A stretch of DNA of 64,000 nucleotides. Origin: Prosopocoilus inquinatus (lineage: Eukaryota > Arthropoda > Insecta > Coleoptera > Lucanidae). The position numbers were made by a program, and so were the translations under genes. The notes beneath the pieces were generated by a model that was not told where the DNA came from, did not search any database, and saw only the letters and a program-made list of their open reading frames with translations. Of the stretch, positions 12,762 through 27,200 are shown piece after piece (positions within the stretch are counted from its first letter, which is position 1; each line of letters begins with the position of its first letter). The stretch lies in NCBI GenBank assembly GCA_036172665.1, contig CM069875.1, positions 15,531,806 to 15,595,805 of the forward strand, read 5' to 3'.

Positions 12762-12857
12762 AGTTTCTGCTGCGTCCGAAATCTTTGTATCTCACATCAG
12801 AGTTACTGGAGTCCATCCAAACGTCAAATAACATGATAGATGAGTAAAACTATTTCC
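12762..12857 (+). repeat. Truncated 96-bp monomer, second copy
   Basis: It has the same 53-bp deletion with the same breakpoints as 10580-10675, exactly 2182 bp downstream. Since 14 x 149 + 96 equals 2182, the two truncated units are related by duplication of one original deletion. Confidence 0.9.
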
Positions 12858-14794
12858 AGCTTGTGCTGCGTCCGAAAATTTCGTATCTCACATCAGAGTT
12901 ACTGGAGTCCATCCAAACGTCAAATAACATGTTAGATAAGTAAGGATCGTTTAGATACATCACAGGAACAACGCTAATGCGTGTTGTTTCGTTTAAAACT
13001 ATTTCCAGCTTCTGCTGCGTCCGAAAATTTAGTATCTCACATCAGAGATACTGGAGTCCATCCAAACGTCAAATAACATGATAGATGAGTAAGGATCGAT
13101 TAGATACATCACAGGAACAACGCTAATACGTGTTGTTTCGTTGAAAACTATTTCCGGCTTCTGCTGCCTCCGAAATCTTTGTATCTCACATCAGAGTTAC
13201 TGGAGTCCATCCAAACGTCAAATAACATGATAGATGAGTAAGGATCGATTAGATACATCACAGGAACAACGCTAATGCGTGTTGTTTCGTTTAAAACTAT
13301 TTCCAGCTTCTGCTGCGTCCGAAAATTTCGTATCTCACATCAAAGTTACTGGAGTCCATCGAAACGCCAAATAACATGATAGATGAGTAAGGATCGATTA
13401 GATACATCACAGGAGCAACGCTAATGCGTGTTGTTTCGTTTAAAACTATTTCCAGCTTCAGCTGCGTCCGAGAACTTCTTATCTCACTTCAGAGTTACTG
13501 GAGCCCATCCAAACGCCAAATAACATGATAGATGAGTAAGGATCGATTAGATACATCACAGGAACAACGATAATACGTGTTGTTTCGTTCAAAACTATTT
13601 CCAGCTTCTGCTGCGTCCGAAAACTTTGTATCTCACATCAGAGTTACTGGAGTCCATTCAAACATCAAATAACATGATAGATGAGTAAGGATCGATTAGA
13701 TACATCACAGGAACAACGCTAATGCGTGTTGTTTCATTTAAAACTATTTCCAGTTTCTGCTGCGTCCGAAAATTTCGTATCTCACATCAGAGTTACTGGA
13801 GTCCATCGAAACGCCAAATAACATGATAGATGAGTAAGGATCGATTAGATACATCACAGGAACAACGCTAATACGTGTTGTTTCGTTTAAAACTATTTCC
13901 AGCTTCTGCTGCGTCCGAAAACTTCTTACCTCACATCAGACTTACTGGAGTCCATCCAAACGTCAAATAACATGTTAGATAAGTAAGGATCGTTTAGTTA
14001 CATCACAGGAACAACGCTAATGCGTGTTGTTTCGTTTAAAACTATTTCCAGCTTCTGCTGCGTCCGAAAATTTAGTATCTCACATCAGAGATACTGGAGT
14101 CCATCCAAACGTCAAATAACATGATAGATGAGTAAGGATCGATTAGATACATCACAGGAACAACGCTAATACGTGTTGTCTCGTAGAAAACTATTTCCTG
14201 CTTCTGCTGCGTCCGAAATCTTTGTATCTCACATCAGAGTTACTGGAGTCCATCCAAACGTCAAATAACATGATAGATGAGTAAGGATCGATTAGATACA
14301 TCACAGGATCAACGCTAATGCGTGTTGTTTCGTTTAAAACTATTTCCAGCTTCTGCTGCGTCCGAAAATTTCGTATCTCACATCAAAGTTACTGGAGTCC
14401 ATCGAAACGCCAAATAACATGATAGATGAGTAAGGGTCGATTAGATACATCACAGGAACAACGCTAATGCGTGTTGTTTCGTTTAAAACTATTTCCAGCT
14501 TCAGCTGCGTCCGAGAACTTCGTATCTCACTTCAGAGTTACTGGAGCCCATCCAAACGTCAAATAACATGATAGATGAGTAAGGATCGATTACATACATC
14601 ACAGGAACAACGCTAATGAGTGTTGTTTCATTTAAAACTATTTCCAGCTTGTGCTGCGTCCGAAAATTTCGTATCTCACATCAGAGTTACTGGAGTCCAT
14701 CGAAACGTCAAATAACATAGTAGATAAGTAAGGATCGATTAGATACATCACAGGAACAACGCTAATACGTGTTATTTCGTTCAAAACTATTTCC

Positions 14795-15849
14795 AGCTTC
14801 TGCTGCGTCCGAGAACTTTGTATCTCACATCAGAGTTACTGGAGTTCGTTCAAACGTCAAATAACATGATAGATGAGTAAGGATCGATTAGATACATCAC
14901 AGGAACAACGCTAATACGTGTTGTTTCGTTGAAAACTATTTCCAGTTTCTGCTGCGTCCGAAATCTTTGTATCTCACATCAGAGTTACTGGAGTCCATCC
15001 AAACGTCAAATAACATGATAGATGAGTAAGGATCGATTAGATACATCACAGGAACAACGCTAATACGTGTTATTTCGTTTAAAACTATTTCCAGCTTCTG
15101 CTGCGTCCGAAAACGTCTTACCTCACATCAGACTTACTGGAGTCCATCCAAACGTCAAATAACATGTTAGATAAGTAAGGATCGTTTAGATACATCACAG
15201 GAACAACGCTAATGCGTGTTGTTTCTTTTAAAACTATTTCCAGCTTCAGCTGCGTCCGAGAACTTCGTATCTCACTTCAGAGTTACTGGAGCCCATCCAA
15301 ACGTCAAATAACATGATAGATGAGTAAGGATCGATTACATACATCACAGGAACAACGCTAATGCGTGTTGTTTCATTTAAAACTATTTCCAGCTTGTGCT
15401 GCGACCGAAAATTTCGTATCTCACATCAGAGTTACTGGAGTCCATCCAAACGTCAAATAACATGATAGATGAGTAAGGATCGATTAGATACATCACAGGA
15501 ACAACGCTAATACGTGTTGTTTCGTTTAAAACTATTTCCAGCTTCTGCTGCGTCCGAAAACGTCTTACCTCACATCAGACTTACTGGAGTCCATCCAAAC
15601 GTCAAATAACATGTTAGATAAGTAAGGATCGTTTAGATACATCACAGGAACAACGCTAATGCGTGTTGTTTCGTTTAAAACTATTTCCAGCTTCTGCTGC
15701 GTCCGAAAATTTAGTATCTCACATCAGAGATACTGGAGTCCATCCAAACGTCAAATAACATGATAGATGAGTAAGGATCGATTAGATACATCACAGGAAC
15801 AACGCTAATACGTGTTGTTTCGTTGAAAACTATTTCCGGCTTCTGCTGC
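14795..15849 (+). repeat. 40-monomer shift block, second copy
   Basis: This is the partner of 8941-9995, with the same order of monomer variants and only scattered substitutions. It is followed at about 15870 by a monomer with a single-base deletion (TATCTACATC instead of TATCTCACATC) that the first copy lacks. That deletion therefore arose after the copy was made. Confidence 0.7.
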
Positions 15850-18056
15850 GTCCGAAATCTTTGTATCTACATCAGAGTTACTGGAGTCCGTTCAAACGTC
15901 AAATAACATGATAGATGAGTAAGGATCGATTAGATACATCACAGGAACAACGCTAATACGTGTTGTTTCGTTTAAAACTATTTCCAGCTTCTGCTACGTC
16001 CGAAATCTTTGTATCTCACATCAGAGTTACTGGAGTCCATCCAAACGTCAAATAACATGATAGATGAGTAAGGATCGATTAGATACATCACAGGAACAAC
16101 GCTAATACGTGTTATTTCGTTTAAAACTATTTCCAGCTTCTGCTGCGTCCGAAAACGTCTTACCTCACATCAGAGTTACTGGAGTCCATCCAAACGTCAA
16201 ATAACATGTTAGATAAGTAAGGATCGTTTAGATACATCACAGGAACAACGATAATGCGTGTTGTTTCTTTTAAAACTATTTCCAGCTTCAGCTGCGTCCG
16301 AGAACTTCGTATCTCACTTCAGAGTTACTGGAGCCCATCCAAACGTCAAATAACATGATAGATGAGTAAGGATCGATTAGATACATCACAGGAACAACGC
16401 TAATGCGTGTTGTTTCGTTTAAAACTATTTCCAGCTTCTGCTGCGTCCGAAAATTTCGTATCTCACATCATAGTTACTGGAGTCCATCGAAACGTCAAAT
16501 AACATAGTAGATAAGTAAGGATCGATTAGATACATCACAGGAACAACGCTAATACGTGTTGTTTCGTTTAAAACTATTTCCAGCTTCTGCTGCGTCCGAG
16601 AAATTCTTATCTCACTTCAGAGTTACTGGAGCCCATCCAAACGCCAAATAACATGATAGATGAGTAAGGATCGATTAGATACATCACAGGAACAACGCTA
16701 ATACGTGTTGTTTCGTTCAAAACTATTTCCAGCTTCTGCTGCGTCCGAGAACTTTGTATCTCACATCAGAGTTACTGGAGTCCATTCAAACATCAAATAA
16801 CATGATAGATGAGTAAGGATCGATTAGATACATCACAGGAACAACGCTAATGCGTGTTGTTTCATTTAAAACTATTTCCAGTTTCTGCTGCGTCCGAAAA
16901 TTTCGTATCTCACATCAGAGTTACTGGAGTCCATCGAAACGCCAAATAACATGATAGATGAGTAAGGATCGATTAGATACATCACAGGAACAACGCTAAT
17001 GCGTGTTGTTTCGTTTAAAACTATTTCCAGCTTCTGCTGCGTCCGAAAATTTCGTATCTCACATCAAAGTTACTGGAGTCCATCGAAACGCCAAATAACA
17101 TGATAGATGAGTAAGGATCGATTAGATACATCACAGGAACAACGCTAATGCGTGTTGTTTCGTTTAAAATTATTTAAAGCTTCAGCTGCGTCCGAGAATT
17201 TCGTATCTCACTTCAGAGTTACTGGAGCCCATCCAAACGTCAAATAACATGATAGATGAGTAAGGATCGATTACATACATCACAGGAACAACGCTAATGA
17301 GTGTTGTTTCATTTAAAACTATTTCCAGCTTGTGCTGCGTCCGAAAATTTCGTATCTCACATCAGAGTTACTGGAGTTCATCGAAACGTCAAATAACATA
17401 GTAGATAAGTAAGGATCGATTAGATACATCACAGGAACAACGCTAATACGTGTTATTTCGTTCAAAACTATTTCCAGCTTCTGCTGCGTCCGAGAACTTT
17501 GTATCTCACATCAGAGTTACTGGAGTCCGTTCAAACGTCAAATAACATGATAGATGAGTAAGGATCGATTAGATACATCACAGGAACAACGCTAATACGT
17601 GTTGTTTCGTTGAAAACTATTTCCAGTTTCTGCTGCGTCCGAAATCTTTGTATCTCACATCAGAGTTACTGGAGTCCATCCAAACGTCAAATGACATGAT
17701 AGATGAGTAAGGATCGATTAGATACATCACAGGAACAACGCTAATACGTGTTATTTCGTTTAAAACTATTTCCAGCTTCTGCTGCGTCCGAAAACGTCTT
17801 ACCTCACATCAGACTTACTGGAGTCCATCCAAACGTCAAATAACATGTTAGATAAGTAAGGATCGTTTAGATACATCACAGGAACAACGCTAATGCGTGT
17901 TGTTTCGTTTAAAACTATTTCCAGCTGCTGCTGCGTCAGAAAATTTCGTATCTCACATTAGAGTTACTGGAGTCCATCGAAACGTCAAATAACATAGTAG
18001 CTAAGTAAGGATCGATTAGATACATCACAGGAACAACGCTAATACGTGTTGTTTCG

Positions 18057-19726
18057 TTCAAAACTATTTCCAGCTTCTGCTGCGTCCAAAAACTTTGTAT
18101 CTCACATCAGAGTTACTGGAGTCCATCCAAACGTAAAATAACATGATAGATGAGTAAGGATCGATTAGATACATCACAGGAACATCGCTAATGCGTGTTG
18201 TTTCTTTTAAAACTATTTCCAGCTTCTGCTGCGTCCGAAAACATCGTATCTCACATCAGAGTTACTTGAGTCCATCGAAACATCAAATAACATGTTAGAT
18301 AAGTAAGGATCGATTAGATACAGCAAAGGAACAACGCTAATACGTGTTGTTTCGTTTAAAACTATTTCCAGCTCCTGCTGCGTCCAAAAACTTTGTATCT
18401 CACATCAGACTTACTGGAGTCCTTCCAAACGTCAAATAACATGTTAGATAAGTAAGGATCGTTTAGATACATCACAGGAACAACGCTAATACGTGTTGTT
18501 TCGTTCAAAACTATTTCCAGCTTCTGCTGCGTCCGAGAACTTTGTATCTCACATCAGAGTTACTGGAGCCCATCCAAACGTCAAATAACATGATAGATGA
18601 GTAAGGATCGATTAGATACATCACAGGAACAACGCTAATACGTGTTGTTTCGTTTAAAACTATTTCCAGCACCTGCTGCGTCCAAAAATTTCGTATCTCA
18701 CATCAGAGTTACTATAGTCCATCGAAACGTCAAATAACATGATAGATGAGTAAGGATCGATTAGATACATCACAGGAACAACGCTAATACGTGTTGTTTC
18801 GTTCAAAACTATTTCCAGCTTCTGCTGCGTCCAAAAACTTTGTATCTCTCATCAGAGTTACTGGAGTCCGTCCAAACGTCAAATAACATGATAGATGAGT
18901 AAGGATCGATTAGTTACATCACAGGAACAACGCTAATATGTGTTGTTTCGTTTAAAACTATTTCCAGCTTCTGCTGCGTCCAAAAACTTTGTATCTCACA
19001 TCAGAGTTACTGGAGTCCATCCAAACCTAAAATAACATGATAGATGAGTAAGGATCGATTAGATACATCACAGGAACATCGCTAATGCGTGTTGTTTCGT
19101 TTAAAACTATTTCCAGCTTCTGCTGCGTCCGAAAACATCGTATCTCAAATCAGAGTTACTTGAGTCCATCGAAACGTCAAATAACATGTTAGATAAGTAA
19201 GGATCGATTAGATACAGCAAAGGAACAACGCTAATACGTGTTGTTTCGTTTAAAACTATTTCCAGTTCCTGCTGCGTCCAAAAACTTTGTATCTCACATC
19301 AGACTTACTGGAGTCCTTCCAAACGTCAAATAACATGTTAGATAAGTAAGGATCGTTTAGATACATCACAGGAACAACGCTAATACGTGTTGTTTCGTTC
19401 AAAACTATTTCCAGCTTCTGCTGCGTCCGAGAACTTTGTATCTCACATTAGAGTTACTGGAGCCCATCCAAACGTCAAATAACATGATAGATGAGTAAGG
19501 ATCGATTAGATACATCACAGGAACAACGCTAATACGTGTTGTTTCGTTTAAAACTGTTTCCAGCCCCTGCTGCGTCCAAAAATTTCGTATCTCACATCAG
19601 AGTTACTATAGTCCATCGAAACGTCAAATAACATGATAGATGAGTAAGGATCGATTAGATACATCACAGGAACAACGCTAATACGTGTTGTTTCGTTCAA
19701 AACTATTTCCAGCTTCTGCTGCGTCC
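18057..19726 (+). repeat. 6-monomer higher-order repeat (894 bp, about 1.9 copies)
   Basis: Variants such as CAGGAACATCGC (18181 and 19075), GAAAACATCGTATC, GATACAGCAAAGG and TTACTATAGTCC recur 894 bp apart, exactly six monomers. The copies agree well but not perfectly (CAAACGTAAAATAAC versus CAAACCTAAAATAAC). This part of the array is enriched in the CGTCCAAAAACTTT monomer type. Confidence 0.8.
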
Positions 19727-21283
19727 GAGAACTTTGTATCTCACATCAGAGTTACTGGAGTCCATTCAAACGTCAAATAACATGATAGATGAGTAAGGAT
19801 CGATTAGATACATCACAGGAACAACGCTAATGCGTGTTATTTCGTTTAAAACTATTTCCAGCTTCTGCTGCGTCCGAAAACGTCGTATATCACATCAGAC
19901 TTACTGGAGTCCATCCAAACGTCAAATAACATGTTAGATAAGTAAGGATCGTTTAGATACATCACAGGAACAACACTAATGCGTGTTGTTTCGTTTAAAA
20001 CTATTTCCAGCTTCTGCTGCGTCCGAAAATTTCGTATCTCACATCAGAGATACTAGAGTCCATCCAAACGTCAAATAACATGATAGATGAGTAAGGATCG
20101 ATTAGATACATCACAGGAACAACGCTAATGCGTGTTGTTTCGTTTAAAACTATTTCCAGCTTCTGCTGCGTCCGAAAATTTCGTATCTCACATCAGAGAT
20201 ACTGGAGTCCATCCAAACGTCAAATAACATGATAGATGAGTAAGGATCGATTAGATACAGCAAAGGAACAACGCTAATACGTGTTGTTTCGTTTAAAACT
20301 ATTTCCAGTTCCTGCTGCGTCCAAAAACTTTGTATCTCACATCAGACTTACTGGAGTCCTTCCAAACGTCAAATAACATGTTAGATAAGTAAGGATCGTT
20401 TAGATACATCACAGGAACAACGCTAATACGTGTTGTTTCGTTCAAAACTATTTCCAGCTTCTGCTGCGTCCGAGAACTTTGTATCTCACATTAGAGTTAC
20501 TGGAGCCCATCCAAACGTCAAATAACATGATAGATGAGTAAGGATCGATTAGATACATCACAGGAACAACGCTAATACGTGTTGTTTCGTTTAAAACTGT
20601 TTCCAGCCCCTGCTGCGTCCAAAAATTTCGTATCTCACATCAGAGTTACTATAGTCCATCGAAACGTCAAATAACATGATAGATGAGTAAGGATCGATTA
20701 GATACATCACAGGAACAACGCTAATACGTGTTGTTTCGTTCAAAACTATTTCCAGCTTCTGCTGCGTCCGAGAACTTTGTATCTCACATCAGAGTTACTG
20801 GAGTCCATTCAAACGTCAAATAACATGATAGATGAGTAAGGATCGATTAGATACATCACAGGAACAACGCTAATGCGTGTTGTTTCGTTTAAAACTATTT
20901 CCAGCTTCTGCTGCGTCCGAAAACGTCGTATATCACATCAGACTTACTGGAGTCCATCCAAACGTCAAATAACATGTTAGATAAGTAAGGATCGTTTAGA
21001 TACATCACAGGAACAACACTAATGCGTGTTGTTTCGTTTAAAACTATTTCCAGCTTCTGCTGCGTCCGAAAATTTCGTATCTCACATCAGAGATACTAGA
21101 GTCCATCCAAACGTCAAATAACATGATAGATGAGTAAGGATCGATTAGATACATCACAGGAACAACGCTAATGCGTGTTGTTTCGTTTAAAACTATTTCC
21201 AGCTTCTGCTGCGTCCGAAAATTTCGTATCTCACATCAGAGATACTGGAGTCCATCCAAACGTCAAATAACATGATAGATGAG
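19198..21283 (+). repeat. 7-monomer higher-order repeat, two tandem copies (1043 bp each)
   Basis: Copy one is about 19198-20240 and copy two about 20241-21283, offset 1043 bp (7 x 149). Both run in the same order from GATACAGCAAAGG through CCAGTTCCTGCTGC, the TCCTTCCAAACG unit, CTGTTTCCAGCCCCTG, ACTATAGTCC and the CGTATATCAC unit. I saw one clear mismatch (GTGTTATTTCG near 19836 versus GTGTTGTTTCG), so the event is recent. Confidence 0.85.
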
Positions 21284-24200
21284 TAAGGATCGATTAGATA
21301 CATCACAGGAACAACGCTAATACGTGTTGTTTCGTTTAAAACTATTTCCAGCTCCTGCTGCGTCCAAAAACTTCGTATCTCACATCAGAGTTACTAGAGT
21401 CCATCGAAACGTCAAATAACATGATAGATGAGTAAGGATCGATTAGATACATCACAGGAACAACGCTAATGCGTGTTGTTTCGTTTAAAACTATTTCCAG
21501 CTTCTGCTGCGTCCGAAAATTTCGTATCTCACATCAGAGATACTAGAGTCCATCCAAACGTCAAATAACATGATAGATGAGTAAGGATCGATTAGATACA
21601 TCACAGGAACAACGCTAATGCGTGTTGTTTCGTTTAAAACTATTTCCAGCTTCTGCTGCGTCCGAAAATTTCGTATCTCACATCAGAGATACTGGAGTCC
21701 ATCCAAACGTCAAATAACATGATAGATGAGTAAGGATCGATTAGATACATCACAGGAACAACGCTAATACGTGTTGTTTCGTTTAAAACAATTTCCAGCT
21801 CCTGCTGCGTCCGAAAACGTCGTATATCACATCAGACTTACTGGAGTCCATCCAAACTTCAAATAACATGTTAGATAAGTAAGGATCGTTTAGATACATC
21901 ACAGGAACAACACTAATGCGTGTTGTTTCGTTTAAAACTATTTCCAGCTTCTGCTGCGTCCGAAAATTTCGTATCTCACATCAGAGATACTAGAGTCCAT
22001 CCAAACGTCAAATAACATGATAGATGAGTAAGGATCGATTACATACATCACAGGAACAACGCTAATGCGTGTTGTTTCGTTTAAAACTATTTCCAGCTTC
22101 AGCTGCGTCCGAGAACTTCGTATCTCACTTCAGAGTTACTGGAGCCCATCCAAACGTCAAATAACATGATAGATGAGTAAGGATCGATTACATACATCAC
22201 AGGAACAACGCTAATGCGTGTTGTTTCATTTAAAACTATTTCCAGCTTCTGCTGCGTCCGAAAATTTCGTATCTCACATCAGAGTTACTGAAGTCCATCG
22301 AAACGTCAAATAACATAGTAGCTAAGTAAGGATCGATTAGATACATCACAGGAACAACGCTAATACGTGTTGTTTCGTTGAAAACTATTTCCAGCTTCTG
22401 CTGCGTCCGAAACCTTTGTATCTCACATCAGAGTTACTGGAGTCCATCCAAACGTCAAATAACATGATAGATGAGTAAGGATCGATTAGATACATCACAT
22501 CAACAACGCTAATACTTGTTGTTTCGTTTAAAACTATTTCCAGCTTCTGCTGCGTCCGAAAACGTCGTATCTCACATCAGAGTTACTGGAGTCCATCGAA
22601 ACATCAAATAACATGATAGATAAGTAAGGATCGATTAGATACAGCACAGGAACAACGCTAATACGTGTTGTTTCGTTCAAAACTATTTCCAGCTTCTGCT
22701 GCGTCCGATAACTTTGTATCTCACATCAGAGTTACTGGAGTCCATCCAAACGTCAAATAACATGATAGATGAGTAAGGATCGATTAGATACATCACAGGA
22801 ACAACGCTAATGCGTGTTGTTTCGTTTAAAACTATTTCCAGCTTCTGCTGCGTCCGAAAATTTCGTATCTCACATCAAAGTTACTGGAGTCCATCGAAAC
22901 GCCAAATAACATGATAGATGAGTAAGGATCGATTAGATACATCACAGGAACAACGCTAATGCGTGTTGTATCGTTTAAAACTATTTCCAGCTTCAGCTGC
23001 GTCCGAGAACTTCTTATCTCACTTCAGAGTTACTGGAGCCCATCCAAACGCCAAATAACATGATAGATGAGTAAGGATCGATTAGATACATCACAGGAAC
23101 AACGCTAATACGTGTTGTTTCGTTCAAAACCATTTCCAGCTTCTGCTGCGTCCGAGAACTTTGTATCTCACATCAGAGTTACTGGAGTCCATTCAAACAT
23201 CAAATAACATGATAGATGAGTAAGGATCGATTAGATACATCACAGGAACAACGCTAATGCGTGTTGTTTCATTTAAAACTATTTCCAGTTTCTGCTGCGT
23301 CCGAAAATTTCGTATCTCACATCAGAGTTACTGGAGTCCATCGAAACGCCAAATAACATGATAGATGAGTAAGGATGGATTAGATACATCACAGGAACAA
23401 CGCTAATGCGTGTTGTTTCGTTTAAAACTATTTCCAGCTTCTGCTGCGTCCGAAAATTTCGTATCTCACATCAAAGTTACTGGAGTCCATCGAAACGCCA
23501 AATAACATGATAGATGAGTAAGGGTCGATTAGATACATTACAGGAACAAAGCTAATGCGTGTTGTTTCGTTTAAAACTATTTCCAGTTTCTGCTGCGTCC
23601 AAAAATTTCGTATCTCATCAGAGTTACTGGAGTCCATCGAAACGCCAAATAACATGATAGATGAGTAAGGATCGATTAGATACATCACAGGAACAACGCT
23701 AATGCGTGTTGTTTCGTTTAAAACTATATCCAGCTTCTGCTGCGTCCGAAAATTTCGTATCTCACATCAAAGTTACTGGAGTCCATCGAAACGCCAAATA
23801 ACATGATAGATGAGTAAGGATCGATTAGATACATCACAGGAGCAACGCTAATGCGTGTTGTTTCGTTTAAAACTATTTCCAGCTTCAGCTGCGTCCGAGA
23901 ACTTCTTATCTCACTTCAGAGTTACTGGAGCCCATCCAAACGCCAAATAACATGATAGATGAGTAAGGATCGATTAGATACATCACAGGAACAACGCTAA
24001 TACGTGTTGTTTCGTTCAAAACTATTTCCAGCTTCTGCTGCGTCCGAGAACTTTGTATCTCACATCAGAGTTACTGGAGTCCATTCAAACATCAAATAAC
24101 ATGATAGATGAGTAAGGATCGATTAGATACATCACAGGAACAACGCTAATACGTGTTGTTTCATTTAAAACTATTTCCAGTTTCTGCTGCGTCCGAAAAT

Positions 24201-27200
24201 TTCGTATCTCACATCAGAGTTACTGGAGTCCATCGAAACGCCAAATAACATGATAGATGAGTAAGGATCGACTAGATACATCACAGGAACAACGCTAATG
24301 CGTGTTGTTTCGTTTAAAACTATTTCCAGCTTCTGCTGCGTCCGAAAATTTCGTATCTCACATCAAAGTTACTGGAGTCCATCGAAACGCCAAATAACAT
24401 GATAGATGAGTAAGGATCGATTAGATACATCACAGGAACAACGCTAATGCGTGTTGTTTCGTTTAAAACTATTTCCAGCTTCAGCTGCGTCCGAGAACTT
24501 TGTATCTCACATCAGAGTTACTGGAGTCCGTTCAAACGTCAAATAACATGATAGATGAGTAAGGATCGATTAGATACATCACAGGAACAACGCTAATACG
24601 TGTTGTTTCGTTTAAAACTATTTCCAGCTTCTGCTGCGTCCGAAAACGTCTTACGTCACATCAGACTTACTGGAGTCCATCCAAACGTCAAATAACATGT
24701 TAGATAAGTAAGGATCGTTTAGATACATCACAGGAACAACGCTAATGCGTGTTGTTTCGTTTAAAACTATTTCCAGCTTCTGCTGCGTCCGAAAATTTAG
24801 TATCTCTCATCAGAGATACTGGAGTCCATCCAAACGTCAAATAACATGATAGATGAGTAAGGATCGATTAGATACATCACAGGAACAACGCTAATACGTG
24901 TTGTTTCGTTGAAAACTATTTCCAGCTTCTGCTGCGTCCGAAATCTTTGTATCTCACATCAGAGTTACTGGAGTCCATCCAAACGTCAAATAACATGATA
25001 GATGAGTAAGGATCGATTAGATACATCACAGGAACAACGCTAATGCGTGTTGTTTCTTTTAAAACTATTTCCAGCTTCTGCTGCGTCCGAAAATTTCGTA
25101 TCTCACATCAAAGTTACTGGAGTCCATCGAAACGCCAAATAACATGATAGATGAGTAAGGATCGATTAGATACATCACAGGAACAACGCTAATGCGTGTT
25201 GTTTCGTTTAAAACTATTTCCAGCTTCTGCTGCGTCCGAGAACTTCTTATCTCACTTCAGAGTTACTGGAGCCCATCCAAACGTCAAATAACATGATAGA
25301 TGTGTAAGGATCGATTAGATACATCACAGGAACAACGCTAATACGTGTTGTTTCGTTCAAAACTATTTCCAGCTTCTGCTGCGTCCGAGAACATTGTATC
25401 TCACATCAGAGTTACTGGAGTCCATTTAAACGTCAAATAACATGATAGATGAGTAAGGATCGATTAGATACATCACAGGAACAACGCTAATGCGTGTTGT
25501 TTCGTTTAAAACTATTTCCAGCTTCTGCTGCGTCCGAAAATTTCGTATCTCACATCAGAGTTACTGGAGTCCATCGAAACGTCAAATAACATGATAGATG
25601 AGTAAGGATCGATTAGATACATCACAGGAACAACGCTAATGCGTGTTGTTTCGTTTAAAACTATTTCCAGCTTCAGCTGCGTCCGAGAACTTCTTATCTC
25701 ACTTCAGAGTTACTGGAGCCCATCCAAACGCCAAATAACATGATAGATGAGTAAGGATCGATTAGATACATCACAGGAACAACGCTAATACGTGTTGTTT
25801 CGTTCAAAACCATTTCCAGCTTCTGCTGCGTCCGAGAACTTTGTATCTCACATCAGAGTTACTGGAGTCCATTCAAACATCAAATAACATGATAGATGAG
25901 TAAGGATCGATTAGATACATCACAGGAACAACGCTAATACGTGTTGTTTCGTTGAAAACTATTTCCAGCTTCTGCTGCGTCCGAAATCTTTGTATCTCAC
26001 ATCAGAGTTACTGGAGTACATCCAAACGTCAAATAACATGATAGATGAGTAAGGATCGATTAGATACATCACATCAACAACGCTAATACTTGTTGTTTCG
26101 TTTAAAACTATTTCCAGCTTCTGCTGCGTCCGAAAGCGTCGTATCTCACATCAGAGTTACTGGAGTCCATCGAAACATCAAATAACATGATAGATAAGTA
26201 AGGATCGATTAGATACAGCACAGGAACAACGCTAATACGTGTTGTTTCGTTCAAAACTATTTCCAGCTTCTGCTGCGTCCGATAACTTTGTATCTCACAT
26301 CAGAGTTACTGGAGTCCATCCAAACGTCAAATAACATGATAGATGAGTAAGGATCGATTAGATACATCACAGGAACAACGCTAATGCGTGTTGTTTCGTT
26401 TAAAACTATTTCCAGCTTCTGCTGCGTCCGAAAATTTCGTATCTCACATCAAAGTTACTGGAGTCCATCGAAACGCCAAATAACATGATAGATGAGTAAG
26501 GATCGATTAGATACATCACAGGAACAACGCTAATGCGTGTTCTTTCGTTTAAAACTATTTCCAGCTTCAGCTGCGTCCGAGAACTTCTTATCTCACTTCA
26601 GAGTTACTGGAGTCCATTGAAACGTCAAATAACATGATAGATGAGTAAGGATCGATTAGATACATCACAGGAACAACGCTAATGCGTGTTGTTTCATTTA
26701 AAATTATTTCCAGCTTCTGCTGCGTCCGAAAATTTCGTATCTCACATCAGAGTTACTGGAGTCCATCGAAACGTCAAATAACATGATAGATGAGTAAGGA
26801 TCGATTAGATACATCACAGGAACAACGCTAATGCGTGTTGTTTCATTTAAAACTATTTCCAGCTTCTGCTGCGTCCGAAAATTTCGTATCTCACATCAGA
26901 GATACTGGAGTCCATCCAAACGTCAAATAACATGATAGATGAGTAAGGATCGATTAGATACATCACAGGAACAACGCTAATACGTGTTGTTTCGTTTAAA
27001 ACTATTTCCAGCTCCTGCTGCGTCCAAAAACTTCGTATCTCACATCAGAGTTACTAGAGTCCGTCGAAACGTCAAATAACATGATAGATGAGTAAGGATC
27101 GATTAGATACATCACAGAAACAACGCTAATGCGTGTTGTTTCGTTGAAAACTATTTCCAGCTTCTGCTGCGTCCGAAAATTTCGTATCTCACATCAGAGT

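Larger units (their letters stand above)
10095..13555 (+). repeat. Region of nested duplications (2182-bp, 745-bp and 1043-bp shifts)
   Basis: Positions 10095-11373 match 12277-13555 at an offset of 2182 bp, including the truncated monomer, the CTCATTTCAG variant and the AGTTACAGGAG variant. Within this, about 11346-11656 matches 12091-12401 at 745 bp (5 monomers), marked by ACATCGCAGG and GAGTAACGATCG. The TTTAGTATCTC monomer near 10841 reappears 1043 bp (7 monomers) later. The overlapping registers mean at least three separate exchange events. Confidence 0.75.

Noticed and set aside
23428..23688. 86-residue open frame on the - strand, repeated at 32068-32328
   Set aside because: It lies wholly in the satellite and stays open only because a 2-bp deletion changes the 149-bp register. 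Its peptide is the satellite translated almost twice. Its exact recurrence 8640 bp away is the block duplication, not coding conservation.
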